NCBI GenBank assembly: GCA_016234425.1
Contig: JACRCA010000399.1
Location: 1-13,049 of the forward strand
Direction of reading: 5' to 3'
Source: Deltaproteobacteria bacterium
GTDB taxonomy: Bacteria; Desulfobacterota; SM23-61
Length of the DNA: 13,049 bases
In this document: in pieces, positions 7,653 through 13,049 of the stretch
How positions within the stretch are numbered: the first letter of the stretch is position 1
Layout of the letters: each line of letters begins with the position of its first letter
Made by a program: the position numbers and the translations under genes
The notes under the pieces: model-generated
The model's input: only the letters and a program-made list of their open reading frames with translations
Databases searched by the model: none
Told to the model about the DNA's origin: nothing

Positions 7653-7722
7653 GTTTCGGGTTACAGGTTTCGGGTTGAACTTTGGACTCCAGGCCGAATT
7701 CGGAATGCGGAATTCGGAATTC
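7653..7722. repeat. Composite repeat: GTTTCGGGTT pair, CCAGGCC, GAATTCG heptamers
   Basis: Directly after the thiolase stop, GTTTCGGGTT occurs at 7653-7662 and 7667-7676. CCAGGCC follows at 7689-7695, then nearly four tandem heptamers at 7696-7722 (GAATTCG, GAATGCG, GAATTCG, GAATTC). The same three elements recur in the same order on the minus strand at 12353-12225. The whole spacer 7653-7987 (335 bases) contains no supportable gene, only this element, the CATTCC palindrome and a direct repeat. Confidence 0.65.
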
Positions 7723-7776
7723 AAAGAAAAATAAGAATTTTTCGTAATATTTTAGCCATTTGAAAAATGTCTATTT

Positions 7777-7851
7777 CGTCATTCCCGTGAAAACGGGAAT
7801 CCAGAAATTGCAGTTAAAAAAATCTGGATTCCTGCTTCCGCAGGAATGACG
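7777..7851. repeat. CATTCC-type double-hairpin palindromic repeat
   Basis: Outer arms CGTCATTCC (7777-7785) and GGAATGACG (7843-7851) enclose two perfect 8-bp hairpins: ATTCCCGT-GAAA-ACGGGAAT (7781-7800) and ATTCCTGC-TTCC-GCAGGAAT (7828-7847). A middle pair ATCCAGA (7799-7805) and TCTGGAT (7823-7829) completes a cruciform. This matches the CATTCCCG...CTGGATTCC palindromes that are abundant between genes in many Deltaproteobacteria. It lies between the two thiolase-fold genes and may weaken cotranscription. Confidence 0.8.
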
Positions 7852-7915
7852 GCTCCTTTTTTAGGTAGTCTATTGGCTCTGACTTTCAACCAGCTAAATT
7901 GATACAATTTTTCTA

Positions 7916-7975
7916 ATTTTAGGCACTTAAGGGACTTCGAACTTTAACACTGTATTTTGGGCATTTTAGGCACTT
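7916..7975. repeat. 13-bp direct repeat upstream of the second thiolase-fold gene
   Basis: ATTTTAGGCACTT occurs at 7916-7928 and exactly again at 7963-7975, 47 bases apart. The second copy ends just before the GGAGG (7979-7983) that serves ATG 7988. It could be a regulator site pair or a duplication scar; no promoter hexamers are clearly placed around it. Confidence 0.5.
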
Positions 7976-7987
7976 TTTGGAGGTTAT

Positions 7988-9142
7988 ATGGGCAAAAGAG
8001 TGGCGATTGTGGGTACCGGGCAGACGTACCACAAGAGCGCGCGGCTGGACGTCAATGGAATGGAGCTGATCAACGAAGCGGTAGCTCGGGCCCTGGAAGA
8101 TGCTCAACTGACGATCCGCGACATTGACGCCATTGTCATCGGGAACATGGACCACTTTGAAGGAATAAACTATGTAGATACATGGTCAGTCGATGGCTCC
8201 GGCGGGGTCATGAAACCGATCTTGAAAGTGACGACGGGAGGGACAACGGGAACGACTGTGGCCATGGCCGGATATTATCATGCAGCTTCAGGTATATTCG
8301 ACACTGTCCTGGCCATAGGCTGGGAGAAGAACTCGGAATCGGACACCACTGGGGCAATCATCACCGCCTTCGACCCCGTCTGGGACCGGCCAGCATTCGC
8401 TGGGGCGGTTGCCGGGTTGGCCATCGAAGCTTCTGTTTACATGCACAGTTATGGAGTGACGGAGAAGGATGCAGCACGGGTTTCTGTGCGGGACCGGAGA
8501 CATGCCACCAACAATCCCTACGCTCATTTGCGGGGAGAGATTACGATTGAAGACGTTCTCCGTTCCCCCATGCTCTCTTACCCGGTCAAACTCCTGGATA
8601 TGTGTCCGAGAACTGATGGGGCCTGCGCGGTCATCTTTGCTGGAGAAGGGCGGGCGGAGAAGATCACGGACAAGCTGGCCTGGGTTTGGGCCACAGCTAC
8701 TCGTCACAATTACGTCTATCTGGGAGATTGGGATCTTCAGGGTATGAGAACCCTGGAGTCCGCATCCAAAGAAGTTTATCAGAAGATAGGAATCCGGGAG
8801 CCCCTAAAAGAGATCGACGTTATGGAGCTTTATCTGCCTTACTCTTTTGCGGGGTTGAGCTGGATTGAATCGCTTGGCCTCTGTAAAAGGGGGGAAGCTC
8901 CTCGCCTTCTTTGGGATGGAGTAACGGACATGGGTGGGCAACTCCCCATCAACCCTTCAGGTTGAGTGATCTCCTGCAATCCTATCGGAGCGACAGGGCT
9001 GATCCGTATTGCTGAGGCGGCCATGCAGATCCAGGGCAAGGCTGACAAACGCCAGGTTCCGGATGCGAAGGTCGCGCTGGCTACAGGGTTCGGCGGCTGC
9101 GGGTGGTCCGATATAATGATTTTGGGGAAAGAAAAGATATAG
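7988..9142 (+). pseudogene. Thiolase-fold protein lacking nucleophilic Cys, copy 2, interrupted by an in-frame TGA (codon 326)
   Basis: Paralogue of the gene at 6513. The frame runs 325 codons to TGA at 8963-8965, then continues for 58 more family-like codons (VISCNPIGATG, RIAEAAMQIQGK, ALATGFGGCGW) to TAG at 9140-9142, giving 384 positions if read through. At the TGA the paralogue has the second Gly of NPSGG, so one G-to-T change in GGA explains it. As in copy 1 the Cys motif is gone (VTTGGTTG, 81-88, Gly85 at the Cys position), the GHPxG His is replaced (SCNPIG), and HDxF is YLPYSF. The C-terminal Cys (GGCGW) would be lost without readthrough, as would the last part of the fold. GGAGG precedes ATG by four bases. 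Nonsense mutation, sequence error and recoding are all possible; I favour the first two. Confidence 0.8.
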
Positions 9143-9202
9143 TTTTTTTCGCCCTCACGCCTTACGACTCACACCTGACGGCCCTATAAAAAGGAGACAT
9201 CC

Positions 9203-9670
9203 ATGGAAAAGAAAGAGCTCTTGACCATTTCTTCTGGCGAGAAGGCCCAGCCCTTTCAATGGTCTGTAGGCCGGTACGGAAGTAAATTTTTGGCGGAATT
9301 AAGAGATCATAAAAGAATCTTGGGAATTAAATGCTCTTCCTGCGGCTGGGTTTACGTTCCTCCCCGCCGCGTATGCGGTAAGTGCTTTGTGGAAATGTCC
9401 GAATGGGTAGAACTCCCTCCGAAAGGGACCCTTACTGCATTTACGGTACTGATGTTCTCTTTTGTTGATCCAGACACGGGAAAAGAGCGTCCAGTTCCTT
9501 ACGGGTATGGGTATATCAAGTTCGATGGGGCAGATAGCTCCTTCCCGCACTTTCTGGAAGAAACGGATTATAAGAAGATCAAAATTGGAGCAAGAGTGGA
9601 AGCAGTCTTTGAAGAAAAGCGCCGAGGGCATCTCCTGGACATCAAACACTTCCGCATCATTCCAAAATAA
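9203..9670 (+). CDS. DUF35 zinc-ribbon/OB-fold protein, copy 2
   Basis: A 155-residue paralogue of the protein at 6038. It has the same zinc ribbon (C44-x2-C47, C58-x2-C61; KCSSCGW, CGKC) and OB-fold (GTLTAFTVL, YGYGYIKF, VFEEKRRGHLLDIKHF). Both copies share an N-terminal segment reading WSVG, then a KF/RF and ELRD, suggesting a shared binding surface. AAGGAG (9191-9196) is six bases before ATG. It lies 60 bases after the thiolase-fold copy 2, so the second module is ordered thiolase then DUF35, the reverse of the first. It is intact even though its likely partner is interrupted. Last gene of the plus-strand cluster. Confidence 0.87.
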   Translation: MEKKELLTISSGEKAQPFQWSVGRYGSKFLAELRDHKRILGIKCSSCGWVYVPPRRVCGKCFVEMSEWVELPPKGTLTAFTVLMFSFVDPDTGKERPVPYGYGYIKFDGADSSFPHFLEETDYKKIKIGARVEAVFEEKRRGHLLDIKHFRIIPK

Positions 9671-9674
9671 TTTT

Positions 9675-9820
9675 TTCACCACAGAGCACGCAGAGAACGC
9701 GGAGAATAGAAAATCAAAAACAAAAAACAAAATTCGCCATTCAGTTATAATTTTGATTTTTGGATTTCGGATTCAACCGATCTTTGCGTTCTCAGCGTTC
9801 TCTGCGCTCTCGGCGGTGAA
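9675..9820. repeat. Long imperfect palindrome with CACAGAG-type arms between convergent genes
   Basis: The left arm 9675-9706 starts TTCACCACAGAG and holds GCAGAGAACGC. The right arm 9789-9820 is its inverted counterpart, with a shared 11-bp core and TTCACC/GGTGAA ends, over 32 bases with few mismatches and no gaps. The 82-base interior is AT-rich. It fills the space between the DUF35 stop (9670) and the LarA-like stop (9827). It could act as a bidirectional terminator (T-rich flanks on both sides) and looks like a non-coding MITE-like repeat. Confidence 0.75.
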
Positions 9821-9826
9821 GGTTTT

Positions 9827-11107
9827 TCAATCTGCCCAGCGCGGGGGCCATTCCATCACCATATTCCCCCTTGTATCAAAAGGGATATCCTGCAATTCTG
9901 AGACCACTTGCAATTTAGGGTTTGCCTTGGCTTCACTGAGCATGGGCTCAGAAGCCCAGAGATACTCCATTTCCAGTGTATTCTTAATCCAGACCAGGCG
10001 TAGATCCCTTGAGTCCAAAACTCCAGAGTTATCGAAGGCAGCTTGTAGGGCTTCGCGATCCTGGTCGAAAGCAATGGGGATCCGCCCACATTCCGGCCCC
10101 ATGCCTGTTATGCTGTTGATCGCTGTTGGTACTGGATCAATCTTCTTTACCAAACGTTTGGTAGTGTATTCCGCGAAGCCAATTCCGATGGCATTCCCCT
10201 CCGTCTCTGGAGTGAGATCGCGAACGAAGATGCGGGTAATCTTTGGCTCCTTGAGGGGAGGGCTGCCGATAAAATAGAGGCGCCCAGTGACGTTGGGGTC
10301 CATGCCCGCGCCGCTGATGTTCTTCCCGATTTCATCCACCACCAGCACGTCTATCTGCTTGAAAGGGAGGCGGGGCATAATCTCCTTGGCCCTCCGCAAA
10401 AGAGGTTTTTCTCCTTCCCAAAAATCTTTCGGCTCCAAAAGGTGAATGGAGGCGGTCTGGTCATATTGATTCTCTATGATCCCCACACCAAAAAAGAAGG
10501 GCAGGGCTTTGAGGATGATGGGCTGGATCTCAGGGAGCATGGCGGAAAACCCATGCTTGATGGTCAGGCGATGGGCCATGAGGGCGCCTTTGTGCTTGCC
10601 CATGCCAATGACCACCATTTTATTCAGGCCACTTTCGATTTCATAATCGAAATCGGTATGAGGTTTGGTGCGATTGACCACAATGATCTTATCTGCCTGG
10701 GAACAGATATGGGCATCGATGAACACGGGCGTGCCAAACTTTGTCCGCCCAATTTCTTTCACTTCCATGGAAGAGATGATAGGAGCGCCCACATATTCTT
10801 CGGTAATGCCCAGGTGGTGCAAAATCTGCACCTGGCCTTCGGCTGTGGCCCCTCCATGGGACCCCATACAGGGGACGAGAAAGGGTTTAGCGCCTGAGGT
10901 TTTTAGCCGGGTGACGATGACCTTTAATACCTTGGCTTTGTCACGAATTCCCCGGCTGCCGGCTGTAAGGGCGATGCGCTCTCCAGGCCGGACTTTGCTG
11001 GATAATCCAAACTTGTCGAGCAGGGCGTTCATTTCCTTTTCTACATCGGGAAGTCGAGGGGTAGCGATCTTCTGGCGGATTTTAAAGACTCTGGGTAGAG
11101 GATCCAC
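9827..11107 (-). CDS. LarA-like (DUF2088) nickel-pincer-nucleotide enzyme, probable 2-hydroxyacid racemase/epimerase family
   Basis: A 426-residue protein with the Lar_N (DUF2088) domain, homologous to lactate racemase LarA. From memory, L. plantarum LarA uses His108, His174, Lys184 (covalent Ni-pincer cofactor) and His200. Here His84 (GSHGGAT), His150 (KPHTDF), Lys163 (GLNKMVVIG) and His179 (LMAHR) follow; the 84-150 and 163-179 spacings equal those of LarA, so the cofactor site looks intact. Cofactor genes larB, larC and larE are not in the window and must be elsewhere if it is active. Start is GTG at 11107, eight bases after AGGAGG. It is a single gene with its own promoter, convergent with the thiolase cluster. 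Substrate unknown; many LarA homologues act on hydroxyacids other than lactate. Confidence 0.85.
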   Translation of the reverse strand: MDPLPRVFKIRQKIATPRLPDVEKEMNALLDKFGLSSKVRPGERIALTAGSRGIRDKAKVLKVIVTRLKTSGAKPFLVPCMGSHGGATAEGQVQILHHLGITEEYVGAPIISSMEVKEIGRTKFGTPVFIDAHICSQADKIIVVNRTKPHTDFDYEIESGLNKMVVIGMGKHKGALMAHRLTIKHGFSAMLPEIQPIILKALPFFFGVGIIENQYDQTASIHLLEPKDFWEGEKPLLRRAKEIMPRLPFKQIDVLVVDEIGKNISGAGMDPNVTGRLYFIGSPPLKEPKITRIFVRDLTPETEGNAIGIGFAEYTTKRLVKKIDPVPTAINSITGMGPECGRIPIAFDQDREALQAAFDNSGVLDSRDLRLVWIKNTLEMEYLWASEPMLSEAKANPKLQVVSELQDIPFDTRGNMVMEWPPRWAD

Positions 11108-11115
11108 GCTTCTTT

Positions 11116-11121
11116 CCTCCT
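11116..11121 (-). promoter_or_regulatory. Ribosome binding site supporting the GTG start
   Basis: Read on the minus strand it is AGGAGG, eight bases before GTG (11107-11105). No in-frame ATG lies near the N-terminal DPLPRVFKI that opens the family-like sequence. Confidence 0.75.
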
Positions 11122-11137
11122 TGAAAGTAATGGTCAG

Positions 11138-11165
11138 AGTATATCACATTTGCCGTTTCTGCCAA
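11138..11165 (-). promoter_or_regulatory. Sigma70-type promoter for the LarA-like gene
   Basis: On the minus strand: -35 TTGGCA (11165-11160), 16-base spacer, -10 TATACT (11143-11138), each five of six to consensus. TG is placed as in an extended -10 (TGATATACT). Transcription would begin about 11131, giving a leader of some 24 bases that contains the AGGAGG. Confidence 0.65.
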
Positions 11166-11185
11166 AGGACTGGCCAGAGGGTTCC

Positions 11186-11220
11186 AGGGTTCAAGGATTC
11201 AACTTTTTCCCTTGAACCCT
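11186..11220. repeat. Perfect 11-bp inverted repeat after apbE
   Basis: AGGGTTCAAGG (11186-11196) and CCTTGAACCCT (11210-11220) with a 13-base loop, beginning four bases beyond the apbE stop on the minus strand. It could end apbE transcription, but no T-tract follows. It lies 21 bases upstream of the LarA-like -35 box. Confidence 0.55.
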
Positions 11221-11223
11221 TCT

Positions 11224-12129
11224 TTAAGGTGGGAGCAAAACTCCTTCCGGCCAGTTTGGGGAAAGCAGGACGCTCTCCCTGCCGTCAACGATAATGGCGT
11301 GGGCGTGGGGGAATTGCTTTAGGAGAGCAAAACCTTTTTGGGGGCCGAGCACAAATACAGCAGTTGCCAAGGCATCGGCGTCCATTGCTGAAGGAGCCAT
11401 AATGGTGACACTCTGGCATTCTCGGGCAGGCATCCCTGTTAAAGGGATTAAGATGTGATGGTATCGTTCCCCTCCGTGGGAGAAAAATTTCTCGTAATCC
11501 CCTGACGTGGCTACTGCAGCCTGAAAGGGTCTAAGCTTCGCGACCAGCGCAGAAGGGAGACGGGGATGCTGGATTCCGATGATCCATGGTATTCCCTTTT
11601 CCTTTGAGCCCTTAACTTTGAGATCCCCTCCAGCATTAACGAGAAAATTTTCCACCCCTTCTTTCTGGAGGATAGCACAAGCTTTGTCCACAGCGTATCC
11701 TTTGGCAATGGCCCCCAAGTCAAGCTCCATCCCCCCGTCTTGTAGAAAGACTGAGCATCTGGCGTGATCTACTTTGATCTTCCGATAATCCACCTTCCTC
11801 AAGTTCTCGCGCAGAATTTTTCCCTCTGGAATCTTCCCTTCCCGAAAATTCCACATCCGGAAAACAGGGCCAATGGTAATATCGAAGGCTCCCGCAGAAA
11901 GGCGGGAGAAGTATAGGGCCCGTTCGATGACCTCCAAAGTCTCGGGAGAAACCTGGATTTCTTTTTCCCCGGCATGACGAGTAATTCGGCTTATCTCGCT
12001 ATCCTCCCGGTAATGGCTCATGAGAAAATCAATCCGCTCTACTTCCCGGAAAGCTGCTGACATGGCTTCCTCGGCCTTCTTCAGGTTCACCTGAGAGACG
12101 GTGATCTCTACCGAGGTTCCCATGATCAT
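11224..12129 (-). CDS. apbE: FAD:protein FMN transferase (ApbE)
   Basis: ApbE enzymes attach FMN from FAD to Thr/Ser of partner flavoproteins such as NqrB, NqrC and RnfG, normally outside the cytoplasmic membrane. The family motifs are in order: MGTSVEI (3-9), SHYREDSEISRI (38-49), AFDITIGP (81-88), ELDLGAIAKGYAVDKA (135-150), AGGDL (166-170), ATSGDYEKFF (207-216), YHHILIPLTG (223-232) and DADALATAVFVLG (250-262), the last holding metal-binding Asp. The usual HIIDP is HILIP here, so that Asp is missing. The ATG at 12129 gives 301 residues starting directly at MGT and would make a protein with no export signal. The frame continues upstream into a clear signal-like sequence without a start codon (see 12130-12243). 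No Rnf or Nqr target gene is in the window. Confidence 0.9.
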   Translation of the reverse strand: MIMGTSVEITVSQVNLKKAEEAMSAAFREVERIDFLMSHYREDSEISRITRHAGEKEIQVSPETLEVIERALYFSRLSAGAFDITIGPVFRMWNFREGKIPEGKILRENLRKVDYRKIKVDHARCSVFLQDGGMELDLGAIAKGYAVDKACAILQKEGVENFLVNAGGDLKVKGSKEKGIPWIIGIQHPRLPSALVAKLRPFQAAVATSGDYEKFFSHGGERYHHILIPLTGMPARECQSVTIMAPSAMDADALATAVFVLGPQKGFALLKQFPHAHAIIVDGRESVLLSPNWPEGVLLPP

Positions 12130-12243
12130 GCGGGATTGGCGAAAAATTTGCCCTTCTGAAGTCTGACTTAGAGAGTCGACCGGAGAAAAAAGCGTCGAGG
12201 AGAGAAGGAGCCCTATGAAAAGGAGAATTTCGAATTTCGAATT
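12130..12243 (-). other. Open 5' extension of apbE encoding a signal peptide, without a start codon
   Basis: In frame with apbE the 38 codons after TGA (12246-12244) read as KFEILLFIGLLLSSTLF followed by a polar linker and QIFRQSRMIMGT. This is a hydrophobic export segment plus the conserved lead-in to MGT of this family. No ATG, GTG or TTG is present in it. The first part is made of GAAATTC repeat units. With one repeat copy fewer, TTG at 12247 would be in frame and begin a signal peptide (M-KFEILLFIGLL). Confidence 0.6.
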
Positions 12244-12245
12244 TC
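12225..12245 (-). repeat. Three perfect tandem heptamers (GAAATTC on the minus strand)
   Basis: GAATTTC x3 on the plus strand at 12225-12231, 12232-12238 and 12239-12245, followed by AAATTT. Because seven is not a multiple of three, each gain or loss shifts the frame between upstream sequence and the apbE signal-peptide codons. Two or five copies would join TTG 12247 to apbE; three do not. Confidence 0.85.
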
Positions 12246-12259
12246 AAATTTAGTTTGAG

Positions 12260-12353
12260 AGGTTCGGGCTACGGGTTTCGAGTTATGGCCTGGAAGTATT
12301 GGAATAGGCATTTTTTTATTTTAACCCGAAACTCGGAACCAGAAACTCGAAAC
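12260..12353. repeat. GTTTCGGGTT-type repeats between glgP and apbE
   Basis: GTTTCGAGTT at 12275-12284 is complemented by AACTCGAAAC at 12344-12353. AACCCGAAAC at 12323-12332 is the exact complement of the GTTTCGGGTT seen twice at 7653-7676. GGCCTGG at 12287-12293 is the complement of the CCAGGCC at 7689-7695. With the heptamers at 12225-12245 this is a second copy, inverted, of the composite repeat. No gene is supported in 12248-12361. Confidence 0.6.
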
Positions 12354-12361
12354 TTCTTTGT

Positions 12362-13049
12362 TTATCCCCACAAAATCAAACCAAGAGAATAGGGGTTTAC
12401 CAGCAGGGAATGAAAGGGAAGGATGCGCACCCGGAAGCCATGTCGGCCAACTCCTCGACAGGGTATCTCTCCCCGGAAAATGGTTTGGTCTTTTTCCTGG
12501 GTAAAATCCTGGAGGGAGATAGTCTCCCGGTCCAAGAAGTCGGCCTTAGAATCCACCGGCCCGTAATAAATGCTCACGGAAAGGTCGCTCGGCGAAATCT
12601 GCCCCAGACGCATGCGCACTTCCACCTTGAGGGTATCGCCAATCTGGATAATTCTTTTTGTGTCCGCCCTTTTTTCCAAAATCTGCAATTGCGCCCAATT
12701 CGCCCGCAATTTGTCTGCCCAAGCGCTAAGCTGGCGAGCCCCCGCAAACCCATCGACTCCGATTCGATCCCAGTTAAGGGCCAAAGGTAGGTAAAACCGG
12801 TGGACGTAATCTTGGAGCATGCGGTGAGAGTTGAAGCGGGCTGCCAGGGTGCACATGGAGTTTCTCATCATGCGGATCCATCCGCGGGGGATATTGTCCC
12901 GGCCCCGTTCATAGAAGAGGGGAATAACATATCTTTCCAGGAGATCATAAATCGCCTGGCTTTCAACCTGATCCTGGTAGGCACTATCCTCATATTCTTC
13001 TCCTGAGCCGATGGCCCATCCAATACCAGCTTCGTATCCTTCGGCCCAC
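12362..13049 (-). CDS. glgP: Alpha-glucan phosphorylase, C-terminal part (N-terminus beyond right edge)
   Basis: The frame enters from the right edge and gives about 228 residues ending in LGLILWG and TAA. It begins WAEGYEAGIGWAIGSGEEYED, then YERGRDNIPRGWIRMMRNSM and ARFNSHRMLQDY, which match the end of the catalytic domain of the short alpha-glucan (maltodextrin) phosphorylases. The family's beta-rich tail follows (LGQISPSDLSVSIYYGPV, HGFRVRILPFH). The reaction is phosphorolysis of alpha-1,4-glucans to glucose 1-phosphate in the cytoplasm. PLP-binding Lys and most of the active site lie off the window. It is separated from the same-strand apbE by a repeat-filled gap, so an operon is uncertain. 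Confidence 0.85.
   Translation of the reverse strand, partial: WAEGYEAGIGWAIGSGEEYEDSAYQDQVESQAIYDLLERYVIPLFYERGRDNIPRGWIRMMRNSMCTLAARFNSHRMLQDYVHRFYLPLALNWDRIGVDGFAGARQLSAWADKLRANWAQLQILEKRADTKRIIQIGDTLKVEVRMRLGQISPSDLSVSIYYGPVDSKADFLDRETISLQDFTQEKDQTIFRGEIPCRGVGRHGFRVRILPFHSLLVNPYSLGLILWG

Noticed and set aside
7777..7851. CRISPR-like or tRNA-like structure in the thiolase spacer
   Set aside because: The hairpins form a single palindromic unit, with no repeat-spacer periodicity and no cloverleaf or TTCRA loop.
8963..8965. Genetic code with TGA read as glycine
   Set aside because: TGA ends the DUF35 gene (6500-6502) and the LarA-like gene (9827-9829) exactly where the families end, so TGA is a normal stop here.
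9462..10277. Plus-strand 271-codon frame spanning the DUF35 3' end, the palindrome and the LarA-like gene
   Set aside because: Crosses a non-coding palindrome and is antisense to a well-supported gene; repeated FAFSAFSALSA-like residues come from the repeat arm.

Overview
The window is about 13 kb of bacterial chromosome at roughly 50% GC. It most resembles an anaerobic Deltaproteobacterium (Desulfobacterota: syntroph or sulfate-reducer type). I infer this from gene content: a cytoplasmic molybdo/tungsto-oxidoreductase, thiolase-like proteins paired with DUF35 zinc proteins, a LarA homologue, and intergenic spacers full of palindromic repeats. No 16S or other marker gene is present, so the taxonomy is an inference.

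Layout. (1) 1-2051, minus: N-terminal two thirds or so of a molybdopterin oxidoreductase running off the left edge, apparently with a CTG start. (2) 2244-2543, plus: a small double zinc-ribbon protein with an ambiguous start. (3) 2845-4563, plus: rqcH/NFACT. (4) 4893-9670, plus: an accessory metabolic cluster of extended SDR, DUF35, thiolase-fold protein, thiolase-fold protein and DUF35. The second thiolase-fold gene has an in-frame TGA where its paralogue has Gly. (5) 9827-11107, minus: LarA-like (DUF2088) nickel-pincer enzyme, convergent with the cluster and with a clear sigma70-type promoter. (6) 11224-12129, minus: apbE, FAD:protein FMN transferase, whose signal-peptide-coding 5' end has no usable start codon and abuts a three-copy heptamer repeat. 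(7) 12362-13049, minus: C-terminal part of an alpha-glucan phosphorylase running off the right edge.

How the genes may work together. The 4.9-9.7 kb cluster looks like a CoA-thioester C-C bond module. Both thiolase-fold proteins lack the nucleophilic Cys and the GHPxG histidine of true thiolases. Each is paired with a DUF35 zinc/OB protein, in mirrored order (DUF35-thiolase, then thiolase-DUF35). This resembles the Ltp2/DUF35 steroid side-chain aldolases, and more distantly the BbsAB thiolase of anaerobic toluene degradation. The SDR could oxidise or reduce a hydroxyl on the same substrate. The substrate cannot be read from the sequence.

Intergenic regions carry several repeat types: perfect hairpins (2668-2725), CACAGAG-type inverted repeats (4651-4847 and 9675-9820), a CATTCC-type double hairpin (7777-7851), and a composite GTTTCGGGTT / CCAGGCC / heptamer repeat found twice in the same order (7653-7722 and, inverted, 12225-12353). 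I found no tRNA, rRNA, CRISPR array, transposase or integrase.
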